Shown in pieces: positions 1 through 9,330 of a stretch of 64,000 bases of DNA. Under the pieces are notes generated by a model that had not been told where the DNA came from, made no database searches, and saw nothing but the letters and a program-made list of their open reading frames with translations. Source of the DNA: Bdellovibrio sp. 28-41-41 (lineage in GTDB: Bacteria; Bdellovibrionota; Bdellovibrionia; Bdellovibrionales; Bdellovibrionaceae); NCBI GenBank assembly GCA_002256935.1, contig NCGL01000005.1, positions 1 through 64,000 on the forward strand, written 5' to 3'. Made by a program: the position numbers and the translations under genes. The stretch's first letter is position 1. Each line of letters opens with the position of its first letter.

Positions 1-1983
1 ATTTGGTGCCGCTCTCAACGAATGAGTGGACATGACTGCGTATTTATTTGCGCCGATGACACGCACGGAACTCCGATCATGATTCGCGCTCGTGAAGAAG
101 GTATCACCCCAGAACAACTCATCGCACGTGCACACCAAGAACATGAAAAAGATTTTAAAGATCTATTAATCAACCATAGCGTTTATTCGTCGACAAACTC
201 GCCAGAAAACAAAGAACTGTGCGAAGAATTCTACGGTAAAATGAAAGCTAAAGGCCACATCAACATTCGTCCTGTAGAACAACAGTACTGCACGCACGAT
301 AAAATGTTTTTACCCGATCGATTTGTTAAAGGCACATGCCCCAACTGCGGTGCTTTAGATCAATACGGTGATTCATGTGAAGTGTGCGGTGCTACGTACA
401 ACCCAAGTGAATTAAAAAATCCTCATTGTTACCTGTGCGGAACAGAACCGATCAAAAAATCATCGGATCACTATTTCTTTAAATTGAATGATTTCAAAGA
501 TTACTTGGTTGATTGGCTTCCTAAGCACACGCAAGCTGAAGTGGGCGCAAAAATGATGGAATGGTTCAAAGAGCCTCTTCGCGATTGGGATATTTCCCGC
601 GATGCTCCTTATTTTGGTTTTGCTATTCCCGGCGCACCGGACAAATTTTTCTATGTTTGGGTGGATGCTCCGATGGGGTATGTCGCTTCAACGAAAATCT
701 ACTGCAAGCAAAACAACGTATCATTTGATGACTACTGGAGAACCGATTCTAAAGCCGAAGTGTATCATTTCATCGGTAAAGACATCACGTATTTCCATAC
801 ACTATTCTGGCCGGCTTTGTTGAAAAGTGCGGACTTCAGAACGCCGACAGCTGTTCACGCCCATGGTTTCATTACATTGAATGGCGAGCGCATGAGTAAA
901 TCGCGCGGTAATTTTATTTCGATCCGCACGTATTTGAACCATTTAGCTCCTGAATACGCTCGTTATTACCTTGCGACGAAACTAAATTCAAAAGTCGAAG
1001 ATATGGATTTCAACTTGGAAGATTTCCAAGGCAAAGTGAATTCTGACCTGGTTGGCAAAATCACAAACTTGGGTTCACGTGGCGCTTCGATGTTAAACAA
1101 AAACTTCGAATCAAAACTATCGGAACCAGATGCCGTTGGCGCGCAGCTTCTGAAAGAAGCTCAAATGGCCAGTGAAATGATTGAAAAGCACTACGCTGAT
1201 CGTGAGTTTACTAAAGTGACGAATGAAATCCGTTTGATCACGGATAAGGCGAACAAATACTTTGATGACAATGCACCTTGGAAATTAGTTTCGGCGGACC
1301 CTGTGCTGACTCAGAAAGTACTAACGACGACTTTAAATCTATTCCGCATTATTGCGATTTATTTAACGCCGGTTTTACCTGCGTTCAGTGACAAGGTCGC
1401 GAATTTATTCAACGAAAAGCCATACTCTGAATTTAAAGCCGCACAAACGGCCCTTACTGGTAAAGTGATTCAGACGTATCAACATTTGATGACTCGCATA
1501 GATCCTAAAAATGTAGCCGCGATGATGGATGAAGCCAAAAGCGTAGCTGAAAAATTACAAGCATTGAAAGCCAACGCAAAAACAGGGGCTAAAGCCGTGA
1601 CGACAGCAACGCCTGCAAAAACGGACGCTAAAACAGCCGCTGCGGCCACCGTTACAGGTAAAATTACAATCGATGAATTCATGAAAGTGGATTTGCGCGT
1701 CGCTCAAATCATAGACGCTGAAATTATCCCGGAAGCCGACAAACTATTACGCTTAACGGTCAGCCTTGGCGATGAAACTCGTCAAATCATAGCGGGTATT
1801 CGATCCGCGTATAAACCTGAAGATTTAAAAGGTCGTTTGACAGTGATCGTTGCGAATCTTGAGCCGCGCAAAATGAAATTCGGGATGTCCGAAGGCATGG
1901 TGCTGGCTGCGGGTGCTGGGGGTTCTGATTTGTTTATCCTAAGCCCTGATTCTGGCGCTAAACCCGGTCAGAAAATTAAGTAA
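1..1983 (+). CDS. metG: Methionyl-tRNA synthetase, 5'-truncated by window edge
   Basis: Charges tRNA-Met with methionine in the cytoplasm. The frame is open from base 1 and its first codons already match the region after the HIGH loop, so the true start and the HIGH motif lie outside the window; the ATG at 22 is internal. Visible parts are a zinc knuckle with four cysteines (CPNC and CEVC, about 337-390), the aromatic-rich active-site segment YFYVW-like near 650, the KMSKS loop as RMSKS at 889-903, an anticodon-binding helical domain, an Ala/Lys/Thr-rich linker (about 1510-1655) and a C-terminal OB-fold tRNA-binding domain from about 1663. That last domain is the dimerising type seen in long MetG proteins. 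Stop is TAA. The next gene follows after 11 nt. Confidence 0.97.
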   Translation: MWCRSQRMSGHDCVFICADDTHGTPIMIRAREEGITPEQLIARAHQEHEKDFKDLLINHSVYSSTNSPENKELCEEFYGKMKAKGHINIRPVEQQYCTHDKMFLPDRFVKGTCPNCGALDQYGDSCEVCGATYNPSELKNPHCYLCGTEPIKKSSDHYFFKLNDFKDYLVDWLPKHTQAEVGAKMMEWFKEPLRDWDISRDAPYFGFAIPGAPDKFFYVWVDAPMGYVASTKIYCKQNNVSFDDYWRTDSKAEVYHFIGKDITYFHTLFWPALLKSADFRTPTAVHAHGFITLNGERMSKSRGNFISIRTYLNHLAPEYARYYLATKLNSKVEDMDFNLEDFQGKVNSDLVGKITNLGSRGASMLNKNFESKLSEPDAVGAQLLKEAQMASEMIEKHYADREFTKVTNEIRLITDKANKYFDDNAPWKLVSADPVLTQKVLTTTLNLFRIIAIYLTPVLPAFSDKVANLFNEKPYSEFKAAQTALTGKVIQTYQHLMTRIDPKNVAAMMDEAKSVAEKLQALKANAKTGAKAVTTATPAKTDAKTAAAATVTGKITIDEFMKVDLRVAQIIDAEIIPEADKLLRLTVSLGDETRQIIAGIRSAYKPEDLKGRLTVIVANLEPRKMKFGMSEGMVLAAGAGGSDLFILSPDSGAKPGQKIK

Positions 1984-1994
1984 TTGAGTGCCGC

Positions 1995-2768
1995 ATGAGC
2001 CGTAAAGTAGAACGTATCCATGAGCTTTTCTTAGCTATTGAGAAAAGCCATCCTGAAACAGGATTTAATACGCCACTCTTTGATCAACTGATCAAGGCAC
2101 TGCACGCCTACAAGGAACACAAAGACGTCGAGCTATTTAAAATCTACTCGATCAGTCAGCATTTAAAAAAAGAAATGTCTCTAAGGGACTTTCTTTACTG
2201 GATCGTCCCGGTCGAACGTTATTTAAATAAAAATCTAAAAGACGAAGATTTTATAATCTACAACAAAGATGTTAAATCGATCGAGAAAAAACAAAACACG
2301 ATTCCGCTGACGATTGTTTTAGACAATATCCGCAGCAGTTTTAATGTGGGCTCGGTATTTAGAACGAGTGAAGCGTTTAACGTCGAGAAAATCATTCTTG
2401 CTGGCTACTCGCCCGATCCATCGAATCCAAAAACTCAGAAAACGACGCTCGGCAGTCATGACTATGTCGCCTGGGAAAACCATGCAAAGTGTTTAGATCT
2501 GATCAATGATCTGAAAGTGCAAGGCTACTGGGTGATCGCAGCGGAAACTACGAATCATGCTATTTCTTTAGAACTGCCTTTTAAGTTCGATAAAAAAACA
2601 GCGTTTGTATTTGGTAATGAGCGCTTCGGTATGGACCCGCAAGTGATTGAGGCCTGCCATGAAACACGTAAGGTACCCTTGAGCGGAATTAAAAATTCTC
2701 TCAACGTCGCTAATGCCGCAAGTATTTTTATTTACGAATTTGCAAAGCAGTACCATGGAAAGCCTTAA
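1995..2768 (+). CDS. TrmH-family (SPOUT) RNA 2'-O-methyltransferase
   Basis: A 257-residue protein predicted to methylate the 2'-OH of a tRNA or rRNA nucleotide with S-adenosylmethionine. The C-terminal half shows the three SpoU motifs in order: NIRSSFNVGSVFRTSEA at residues 111-127, FVFGNERFGMD at 204-214, and SLNVANAASIFIYE at 235-248, which form the knotted SAM pocket. The N-terminal ~100 residues are helical and not typical of the minimal TrmL enzymes. It follows metG by 11 nt and overlaps the next gene by 14 nt, so the three are probably one transcript. The exact RNA target cannot be read from sequence. Confidence 0.9.
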   Translation: MSRKVERIHELFLAIEKSHPETGFNTPLFDQLIKALHAYKEHKDVELFKIYSISQHLKKEMSLRDFLYWIVPVERYLNKNLKDEDFIIYNKDVKSIEKKQNTIPLTIVLDNIRSSFNVGSVFRTSEAFNVEKIILAGYSPDPSNPKTQKTTLGSHDYVAWENHAKCLDLINDLKVQGYWVIAAETTNHAISLELPFKFDKKTAFVFGNERFGMDPQVIEACHETRKVPLSGIKNSLNVANAASIFIYEFAKQYHGKP

Positions 2769-3540
2769 TTTCACACCCATTGGCTACTTCCGCAACTCGA
2801 TGGATAACCCCAACGAAGCCCCCCGTCAGCCGAATCCTGATTTAAGCGAAACGGCGGGATACATAGAACTTGCGAAAGATCTTCACTTTGAAGACGCCCT
2901 TCGCGATCTAGATGGCTTCACTAAAATCTGGGTGATATTTCAATTTCATAAAAACGATCACTGGAATCCATTAGTACAACCACCACGGGGCAGCGATAAA
3001 AAGCGCGGCGTGTTTGCTACTCGATCACCTCACCGCCCCAATCCGATCGGCATGAGTGTGCTAGATTTAATTTCTATCGAAGGATTGAAAATCAAATTAG
3101 GTCCAAACGACTTACTCAACGGAACTCCTATTCTCGATATCAAGCCCTACTTACCTTACGTCGATTCCCACCCCGGCGAGAAAATCGGCTGGTTAGAGGA
3201 ATCCGCGGGGGAAAAATATGCTGTGTCATGGAGTTCCCAAGCTCGGGCCCAGTTAGAATTTTTAGAAAGCCAAGGTCTGACTCAATTGCGCGGTTTTGTA
3301 GTGAACCAACTGGAATTTGATCCTTCTGATGCTAAAAAAAAGCGTCTTTATTTCATTGAGGGTAAAATTCTGCTCGCCTACCGCACATGGCGTGCGGAGA
3401 TCCAGATTCTTGAGGATACAAAGCTTGTGCAGATTTTAAATATTAGTAGCGCCTACACTGCCGAAGAAATGGGTTCAAGCGAAGATCGCTATCACGACAA
3501 GGGTCTTCACCGGTTGTTTAAGGCTCGACAATCGCCTTAG
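2755..3540 (+). CDS. trmO: TrmO-like tRNA (N6-threonylcarbamoyl-A37) methyltransferase
   Basis: Family known to N6-methylate threonylcarbamoyl-adenosine 37 in tRNA-Thr (TrmO/TsaA/YaeB). The chosen ATG at 2755 gives 261 residues starting MESLNFTPIGYFRN, the usual family start. An upstream in-frame ATG at 2713 would add 14 residues that only mirror the preceding gene. The signature GVFATRSPHRPNPIGMS is at residues 85-101, followed by NGTPILDIKPYLPYVD-type residues and an RV-like C-terminal extension of about 100 residues. It overlaps the TrmH-family gene by 14 nt, which suggests translational coupling. Its 3' end overlaps the convergent lipoprotein gene by 23 nt. Confidence 0.92.
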   Translation: MESLNFTPIGYFRNSMDNPNEAPRQPNPDLSETAGYIELAKDLHFEDALRDLDGFTKIWVIFQFHKNDHWNPLVQPPRGSDKKRGVFATRSPHRPNPIGMSVLDLISIEGLKIKLGPNDLLNGTPILDIKPYLPYVDSHPGEKIGWLEESAGEKYAVSWSSQARAQLEFLESQGLTQLRGFVVNQLEFDPSDAKKKRLYFIEGKILLAYRTWRAEIQILEDTKLVQILNISSAYTAEEMGSSEDRYHDKGLHRLFKARQSP

Positions 3541-3961
3541 ATTGTCGTCGATTGTTTTCACAGTATTCTTTGCCCATCTTCTTTTCACTTTCTGTGAATT
3601 TTTTCCCGACAAACACGAACGGATAATTAACCTCGGCGACTTCGCCTCTGGACTCAAACGACATCTTCATGATTTCATTTATGACACAGGCTGCGAGATT
3701 CTTGTTATACACCTCAGGATCGGTCCAAGTTTCTGTTACTTTTCCACTTTCATTGATCTTAAATCTTATTTCCATACGACCATCGACAACCTGCCCATCC
3801 ATCGAGGCAACACAGGCGCAATATTGAAATTCGCCTTTGTTAGAAGCGATCACACTTTTCACATTTTTTTTATATCTATACGTCGAAAAACTTTCGCAGC
3901 CCGCTAGCAAAAAACTACCTAATAACACGCCTACTAACAGTAAAAAGATCTTTCCAAACAT
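3518..3961 (-). CDS. Small lipoprotein with AgmX/PglI-C-terminal-like domain
   Basis: A 147-residue predicted lipoprotein. The start was set at the ATG giving MFGKIFLLLV, because it begins directly at a hydrophobic signal ending LLAGC (Cys22). A longer frame to 3997 would put a hydrophilic stretch ahead of the signal. The mature part has the pattern of AgmX/PglI C-terminal domains: a glycine-led strand, RFKINESGKV, then a spaced cysteine (AACV) and a YPF terminal strand. Such domains are common in deltaproteobacterial and bdellovibrio envelope proteins, of unknown biochemical function. It is divergent from the secreted gene at 4010 with a shared 48-nt promoter gap. Confidence 0.75.
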   Translation of the reverse strand: MFGKIFLLLVGVLLGSFLLAGCESFSTYRYKKNVKSVIASNKGEFQYCACVASMDGQVVDGRMEIRFKINESGKVTETWTDPEVYNKNLAACVINEIMKMSFESRGEVAEVNYPFVFVGKKFTESEKKMGKEYCENNRRQSKAIVEP

Positions 3962-4009
3962 TGATGATTCCCCTAGCCTATCCGTCGAGATTAACAAGGG
4001 GACCTAATA

Positions 4010-4348
4010 ATGAAAACACTTATTACGGCTTTGACGACACTATTTATAACGGCACCGGCGTATACTATCTCGCTAGATTGTTCAGGCATTCACAATACAA
4101 AAACCATCTACACGCAAAGAATCAACCTAGACGGTCGTTCTCGCGACGAAGTTAATTTGCCTGTTTTGGCCTACGTGACTCCGAAAATTAAATCGATGGG
4201 TAACAACCAATATGAAATCGAAGTGTTCAATGCGAATGTGCCGGCTCGTTATTATTCAACTGCGGTGTTAAAAACAGCAGGTGATTTTGTAAAATGGGCA
4301 AGCTGGGATCGCGAAGCGATCTTTGAAATCGCCTGCATTCAACGCTAA
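4010..4348 (+). CDS. Small secreted protein of unknown function
   Basis: A 112-residue protein with a clear Sec signal peptide (about residues 1-19, MKTLITALTTLFITAPAYT). The mature domain of about 90 residues has two cysteines, one near the N-terminus (LDCSG) and one near the end (IACIQR), which probably pair. A purine-rich AAGGGGA ribosome-binding site sits 8-9 nt ahead of the ATG. I do not recognise the family. The mature part is beta-rich and small, as in many periplasmic proteins. Confidence 0.7.
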   Translation: MKTLITALTTLFITAPAYTISLDCSGIHNTKTIYTQRINLDGRSRDEVNLPVLAYVTPKIKSMGNNQYEIEVFNANVPARYYSTAVLKTAGDFVKWASWDREAIFEIACIQR

Positions 4349-4367
4349 ATAGCCAGCTAAGTAATAA

Positions 4368-5645
4368 CTATTTTGAGGCTTGAGGGGCTTGCATGTCATC
4401 CCCCTTGGTCTTAATCACACGATTCAAAAGAACGGCACCAAAGACCACGCGAAAAAATCCGCCCAGCAAGAACAACGTCACAAAATTCTGATACGTAGGC
4501 GAAAAGTTTCTAATAAAGCTCGCACCAATAAACGTACCCACAATCACCGCACACGACATTACAAAGTTATACAACGATACAAAAGAAATTCGGTTTTTAA
4601 TATTTTGATTTTTAAACAACAGCAATTGCGTACCGACTTCGTAAAATGCCCAGGCAAAACCGCTGAAGAATTGAAGAAGTAAAATAAAAATATAGTTTTT
4701 CGACAACCCCCAAAACATTGGCCCCGGAGAGATTAAAAGTACGCCCCAAAAGAAAATATGACTTGGTGACATTTCCTTGCCCTTCTTCTCTAGAAAGATA
4801 GCACCTAAAATTTTCCCGCCAAGCAAAGCAATCAGGGCACCCATATAATCGGAATAGTCCATCTTAACTTGTGACAATAGAAATGGACTCACAAATGGAG
4901 CCGAAATATAAACACATGCATAGAATGGAAATAAACCTAGGATAAATTTACTCGCATCACTACCCGACGTCAGAAATTTAAAATATTCTTTAAACGAAAC
5001 TTTCTCGGTGGCCACGTTCGTATCCCACTCTACAACGTATTCTTTTTGACTCAAGATTAGGCTGGATATAATTCGACAGACAAACGCCATCAAGAAAAGC
5101 AAAGTAAAGAATCCAGAGAATGGACCAATTTCAACTTTGTAGTGCAACGATAAACCGCCACCCACAAGGCCAATCAAGACGCCGAGTTGTGCGACTCTTG
5201 AACGTAAAGAAAAATACTGATTCTTGATTTCATCTGGAACCAGATGATTCATCCAATGCGTCCAATACGGATTTATAGAAAATCCGCTCGTCCAATACAA
5301 AGTAAAAATTAAAATCAAAATCCAAAAATTAGGTTTGTGATGGGTCTCAAAATAAATCAAAGGCAGGAATACCATGGCCTGCACGGCCGCCGATAGCACC
5401 ATCCAGCGTTTGGGTTTTCTTGTTTTCTGAATAATCGTCGGAGTGAACAATTGCAAAAATGCACCGGTGATCAAAGGCAAACTGGTCAACACACCCGCGG
5501 CGACATCACTGTAACCTAAAGCTAGCGCGTACGCAGGCAAATAGGATTCCCCGGCTCCAACCATGATCGAATAAAGCAAGCCATCAATCAGACTGAGCTT
5601 TAGTGATCTTCCAAATTTTTGATCTTTATAGAAATCGTTACCCAT
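4368..5645 (-). CDS. Major facilitator superfamily transporter
   Basis: A 425-residue integral membrane protein with about 12 hydrophobic segments and the MFS layout: an N-terminal helical bundle, a charged loop around residues 205-215 (VEWDTNVATEK), and a second bundle. Motifs such as ALGYSDVAAGVLTSLP and GKILGAIFLEKKGKEM at the 8-9 loop resemble uncharacterised permeases annotated as MFS. Substrate cannot be deduced. It is the last gene of a leftward run; its start is 20 nt after the stop of the ExoD-family gene. Confidence 0.8.
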   Translation of the reverse strand: MGNDFYKDQKFGRSLKLSLIDGLLYSIMVGAGESYLPAYALALGYSDVAAGVLTSLPLITGAFLQLFTPTIIQKTRKPKRWMVLSAAVQAMVFLPLIYFETHHKPNFWILILIFTLYWTSGFSINPYWTHWMNHLVPDEIKNQYFSLRSRVAQLGVLIGLVGGGLSLHYKVEIGPFSGFFTLLFLMAFVCRIISSLILSQKEYVVEWDTNVATEKVSFKEYFKFLTSGSDASKFILGLFPFYACVYISAPFVSPFLLSQVKMDYSDYMGALIALLGGKILGAIFLEKKGKEMSPSHIFFWGVLLISPGPMFWGLSKNYIFILLLQFFSGFAWAFYEVGTQLLLFKNQNIKNRISFVSLYNFVMSCAVIVGTFIGASFIRNFSPTYQNFVTLFLLGGFFRVVFGAVLLNRVIKTKGDDMQAPQASK

Positions 5646-5665
5646 GACGTGTTAGGAATAGAATA

Positions 5666-6274
5666 CTATGGGGTCACTATCCGTTCAATCCCTAGAAAAA
5701 CACCAGCCCCAAGGCCGGTAAAGAATGCGACTGACAGAACAAACGCCACAAAACTCAAAAAGATAATCACGCCATCTTCTTCAAGTTGCCCAACTGTGTT
5801 TAGCACAATCGCCAGTGTAGGTATGGTGTTAGAAAATGGAATCGGCAGCGGCAGGGCCAGAAGCAACGCTGAGATCGCTACGATAAAGAAATTGATCACT
5901 CGAAACATATGCGAATCATGCAGCCTAGGCCAGCGCGGTTTTAGAACTTTCTCAAGATATTGCCATATTTTTTGAATCAGCTCGATCGTGGTCATCAAAA
6001 TAGTCTTAGGCACCACCAAATGTGAAAAACGTTTCGGCAACCACGGCTCTTGTTCACGCAAGAAATAAAAAGCCACAATCACAATCAGAGCTCCCAGCGG
6101 GGTTGAAAGCCCGACCAAAGGCACTGGTTGCAAGAAAGGCACACTGAAAAACAAAATCAGGATCAAGTGACCCTTTTCCCCTAACAATAAAAAAATATCA
6201 TGAATCGTCAGATCGGATTTTTCCGACGCGGATGTGATTCTCTCTAAGGCTTCTACAAAGTGACTTTTCGCCAT
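5666..6274 (-). CDS. ExoD-family membrane protein
   Basis: A 202-residue inner-membrane protein matching the exopolysaccharide synthesis ExoD family: an amphipathic N-terminus (LTIHDIFLLLGEKGHLILI), then FFSVPFLQPVPLVGLSTPLG, a PWLPKR loop and long C-terminal hydrophobic segments rich in LPLPIPFSNTIP. In rhizobia ExoD affects exopolysaccharide production and alkali tolerance, but the biochemical role of the family is unknown. It lies between the small membrane protein (50 nt upstream) and the MFS gene (20 nt downstream) on the same strand, probably one operon. Confidence 0.85.
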   Translation of the reverse strand: MAKSHFVEALERITSASEKSDLTIHDIFLLLGEKGHLILILFFSVPFLQPVPLVGLSTPLGALIVIVAFYFLREQEPWLPKRFSHLVVPKTILMTTIELIQKIWQYLEKVLKPRWPRLHDSHMFRVINFFIVAISALLLALPLPIPFSNTIPTLAIVLNTVGQLEEDGVIIFLSFVAFVLSVAFFTGLGAGVFLGIERIVTP

Positions 6275-6323
6275 AGATTGACTCTAATTGAACAAACCCT
6301 GATTGGAAGCTCTTTTTAGGGAG

Positions 6324-6611
6324 TCAATTGTTAGAAAACAATTGAGAAAGTTGGTTCGCGCCGTAATACTTAGACATATGTTCATCGATCGACTGCCCCA
6401 TCTCACGCTCTGGCGGCTTTTTAGCTTTCATTCTGAAACCGGTATTTACAACCAAAACAAGCAACGAGCCAACGATGGGAACAAATAAAGCAAATGTACC
6501 TTGCAAAACCGCTTTCTTCCGATCGGTGTATTTATCTAAAACCAGCACAACTGACGTAACCAACCAAAGAACAAAATGAAAAACAACTAATGCTAGAATT
6601 CCGTTACTCAT
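6324..6611 (-). CDS. Small two-helix membrane protein
   Basis: A 95-residue protein with two transmembrane segments (about residues 3-25 and 37-57) separated by a short charged loop DKYTDRKKA, then a cytoplasm-type tail with KAKKPPERE. The start is supported by an AGAGG site about 6 nt before the ATG. Topology recalls the phospholipase-D-nuclease N-terminal domain type of small membrane proteins, but I cannot assign a family. The stop codon lies inside a perfect 9-bp inverted repeat (6324-6332 with 6337-6345). It leads the ExoD/MFS run. Confidence 0.65.
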   Translation of the reverse strand: MSNGILALVVFHFVLWLVTSVVLVLDKYTDRKKAVLQGTFALFVPIVGSLLVLVVNTGFRMKAKKPPEREMGQSIDEHMSKYYGANQLSQLFSNN

Positions 6612-6850
6612 AAGGGACCTCTTAACTTATTTTACTAAAGAAGCGCCCCGCCAGACAAAGCAAAACAACAAAAATAACGTCAACGTCTCGATAACCGTTT
6701 CAATATTCGAAACACCGGTAAATTTTAGCCAGTGACAGTAGCCAACTTACAATCAGAAGCCCGATACCCAAACGGTGCCCAATACTCAACAACTCTCAAG
6801 AGAATCCACAGAAACCCAATGGACATTCGGACAACTAATTCTAAAATGCC
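6612..6850. other. Intergenic stretch without a recognisable gene
   Basis: About 240 nt between the promoter side of the small membrane protein and the terminators of hppA. I see no open frame with a start and ribosome-binding site, no tRNA and no strong repeat. It should contain the promoter of the leftward membrane-protein operon. Confidence 0.5.
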
Positions 6851-6863
6851 AATAACAAAAAAA

Positions 6864-6885
6864 AACGGCAGTAAAACCCGCCGTT
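6864..6885 (-). terminator. Second (distal) intrinsic terminator after hppA
   Basis: The inverted repeat AACGGC/GCCGTT lies at 6864-6869 and 6880-6885. Read on the minus strand it is followed by an uninterrupted run of T. It stands about 30 nt beyond the first terminator, as a tandem backup. Confidence 0.75.
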
Positions 6886-6913
6886 AAATTTCTAATCGCT
6901 CTAAAAAAACAGA

Positions 6914-6949
6914 GCGTGGATACGAAGAGCTTGCCCTTCGTATCCACGC
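6914..6949 (-). terminator. Intrinsic terminator of hppA
   Basis: A perfect 14-bp stem (6914-6927 with 6936-6949) closes an 8-nt loop, 13 nt after the hppA stop codon. On the minus strand it is followed by a T-rich tract. This is one of the strongest hairpins in the window. Confidence 0.88.
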
Positions 6950-6962
6950 GACGCTTCAAGCA

Positions 6963-9041
6963 CTAGCCGCCAATCGTAGCTACAAGTTGTGCGATCAATA
7001 AAGACACGACACCCATAACTTTGATCAAGATAGCGATACCTGGGCCCGATGTATCCTTGAACGGGTCACCCACAGTGTCACCAACAACGGCTGCTTTATG
7101 CAAATCAGATCCTTTTGGATGACCTGGCATTCCGCCTTTTTCAATAAATTTCTTAGCATTATCCCAAGCGCCGCCCGCATTGGCCATGTACAAAGACATA
7201 GTCGCACCAACCGCTAAAGCACCCGCTAGTAAACCGGCAAGAGCTTGAGGACCCATCAGGAATCCACAAAGAACCGGAGCCAACACCGCAATCATACCTG
7301 GTAATACCATTTGTTTTAGAGCTGCTTTCGTAGCGATATCTACGATTCTTGAAGGTTGAGGTTCTGCTTTACCTTCTAGTAGACCTGGAATTTCTGCGAA
7401 CTGACGACGAATTTCTTCAACGATATCACCAGCGGCTGTACCGACTGCTGTCATTGTTGTTGCACCCACTAGGAATGGCAAGATCGCGCCAAGTAATAGA
7501 CCAATTAAAACACCCGCTGAAGTTAAGTCTAATGACATTGCGGCCATGCCTGCTTCGGCACGTGTGTGATTCACTTCCATATTGAAAGCACTGAATAATG
7601 CAACAACTGTAAGGATCGCAGAACCGATAGCGAAACCTTTACCGATAGCTGCTGTTGTATTTCCAACCGCATCTAATTCGTCAGTGATCGCGCGAACGTC
7701 TTTACCCAGTCCACCCATCTCAGCAATACCACCCGCGTTGTCTGCGATTGGACCGTAAGCATCTACCGTCATTACAACAGCAGTTCCAGCTAACATACCA
7801 ACAGCCGCCATGGCGATACCGTATAAACCCAAATAATGATTCGAAACCGCAGCGGCAATTACAACGATGATAGTTGGAAGAGCCACTGATTCCATACCGA
7901 CGGCTAAACCGCGAATAACGTTAGTCGCAGGACCAGTCATAGATGCTTCAGCGATTTTTTTAACAGGACCCATTGACGTGTAGTAATCAGTAACAAGACC
8001 GATTAAAGCACCACCGATAGAACCGGCAGCCAAAGCGATTGTTACGCCTTGAGAAACATTCCACATAGGCATCAAGATCGCACTCACAACAGTTAACAAG
8101 ATTGGTGGAACTAAAAGAGCAAAGCGCAAGATAGCTGCCGGAGCAAACATCGCACGACAAGCACGAGTGATAAAAATAACTACGATAGAAAGAATCAAAC
8201 CGATTGCTGAAAGAATCAGAGGCAACACGATCGCTGCATTTCTGATAGTTGCTTCGTCACCACCCGGAACTAGATTCATTAATGAAGCTGTTGGAATAGT
8301 GAATGCGATCGCCATTGTAGAAACGATAGCCGCAACCATCGATTCATAAATATCCGCGCCCATACCAGCAACGTCACCCACGTTATCACCTACGTTATCG
8401 GCGATAACGCCAGGATTTCTTGGATCGTCTTCAGGAATACCTTGGATAACTTTACCCGCAATATCGGCACCCACGTCAGCCGCTTTAGTATAGATACCAC
8501 CACCGATACGGGCAAAAAGCGCGATCGATGAAGCCCCCACTGCAAACGAGTGAAGAATTGTGCCTACTGATTTTTGATCTTTAAATGTAGAGTAAAGAAC
8601 GCCTAAACCGATCAAACCTAAACCCGCCACGGCAAGACCCATTACCGCACCACCATCAAGAGCTACAAGTAATGCGTTTGGTTTAATTCCTGTCGTAGCG
8701 GCTTGAGCCGTACGAACGTTGGCGTATGTCGCTGCTTTCATACCGAAGAAGCCAGCTAGTAAAGATAAGAATGCGCCCAACAAGAAGAATACACATGATT
8801 CCCACCCAAGAGCCACAAACAAAGCCGCGCCAACCACTACAGAGTAGATAGCTAAAACTTTGTACTCACGCACAAGGAATGCCATCGAGCCTTCGCGGAT
8901 GTAGGTGGCAATACGATTCATCGTTTCATTACCAGCCGGTTGTGCTTTGACTTTGAAGTAAAAGAATAAAGCGATTAATAGTCCTACTACACCCGAAATT
9001 GCCGGTAAATGCAGCAAGGAAGCATTACTTAAATCCATCAT
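6963..9041 (-). CDS. hppA: Membrane-bound ion-translocating pyrophosphatase, K+-dependent type
   Basis: Couples hydrolysis of pyrophosphate to ion pumping across the inner membrane. The 692-residue length and some 16 hydrophobic segments fit the family. Signatures include [10 protein letters not shown] with [11 protein letters not shown] (the pyrophosphate and Mg site), [12 protein letters not shown] and the C-terminal [14 protein letters not shown]. The motif GNTTAA has Ala where K+-independent enzymes have Lys, so I assign it to the K+-dependent subfamily; whether H+ or Na+ is pumped is not decidable here. An AAAGGTGG ribosome-binding site precedes the first ATG by about 6 nt. It has its own terminators and probably its own promoter. 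Confidence 0.96.
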   Translation of the reverse strand: MMDLSNASLLHLPAISGVVGLLIALFFYFKVKAQPAGNETMNRIATYIREGSMAFLVREYKVLAIYSVVVGAALFVALGWESCVFFLLGAFLSLLAGFFGMKAATYANVRTAQAATTGIKPNALLVALDGGAVMGLAVAGLGLIGLGVLYSTFKDQKSVGTILHSFAVGASSIALFARIGGGIYTKAADVGADIAGKVIQGIPEDDPRNPGVIADNVGDNVGDVAGMGADIYESMVAAIVSTMAIAFTIPTASLMNLVPGGDEATIRNAAIVLPLILSAIGLILSIVVIFITRACRAMFAPAAILRFALLVPPILLTVVSAILMPMWNVSQGVTIALAAGSIGGALIGLVTDYYTSMGPVKKIAEASMTGPATNVIRGLAVGMESVALPTIIVVIAAAVSNHYLGLYGIAMAAVGMLAGTAVVMTVDAYGPIADNAGGIAEMGGLGKDVRAITDELDAVGNTTAAIGKGFAIGSAILTVVALFSAFNMEVNHTRAEAGMAAMSLDLTSAGVLIGLLLGAILPFLVGATTMTAVGTAAGDIVEEIRRQFAEIPGLLEGKAEPQPSRIVDIATKAALKQMVLPGMIAVLAPVLCGFLMGPQALAGLLAGALAVGATMSLYMANAGGAWDNAKKFIEKGGMPGHPKGSDLHKAAVVGDTVGDPFKDTSGPGIAILIKVMGVVSLLIAQLVATIGG

Positions 9042-9081
9042 GAACGTCCACCTTTGATAGTTAATTGGGAACGAATAAAAA

Positions 9082-9105
9082 GCCTGAGGATTGAGAATTT
9101 GTCAA
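9082..9105 (-). promoter_or_regulatory. Possible hppA promoter
   Basis: On the minus strand a TTGACA box (9105-9100) sits about 60 nt upstream of the hppA start. Seventeen nt later there is an AT-rich TTTTTATT stretch that is a poor -10 match. A second TTGACG lies about 30 nt further up at 9135-9130. Only the -35 match is strong. Confidence 0.3.
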
Positions 9106-9330
9106 CGCTGGTAATAATTTACAAAAATGCGTCAAGCTAGAGAGGGTATTCCAAAAATCTGTTGTTTTTTAAGATCGGCCTGCTAAAACGCTTCGATGTT
9201 TTCATCAGTGTTTTCAACAATTTTATCAGATTTTAACCACCGCATGGTCTTTGTTTTCTTCTTATTATTTCTTCTGACGGTGAATTTCTACCCTAATTTC
9301 TAAGCGGGATAGCTGAACTTTTACTTTCAA

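Noticed and set aside
3542..3907. 121-residue plus-strand frame
   Set aside because: It is antisense to the lipoprotein with a clear lipobox and AgmX-like domain, which explains the region better.
5619..5975. 118-residue plus-strand frame
   Set aside because: It is antisense to the ExoD-family gene, whose family motifs are clear.
6324..6345. Perfect 9-bp repeat at the end of the small membrane-protein gene
   Set aside because: It lies partly inside coding sequence, is AT-rich and has no following T-run, so it is not called a terminator.
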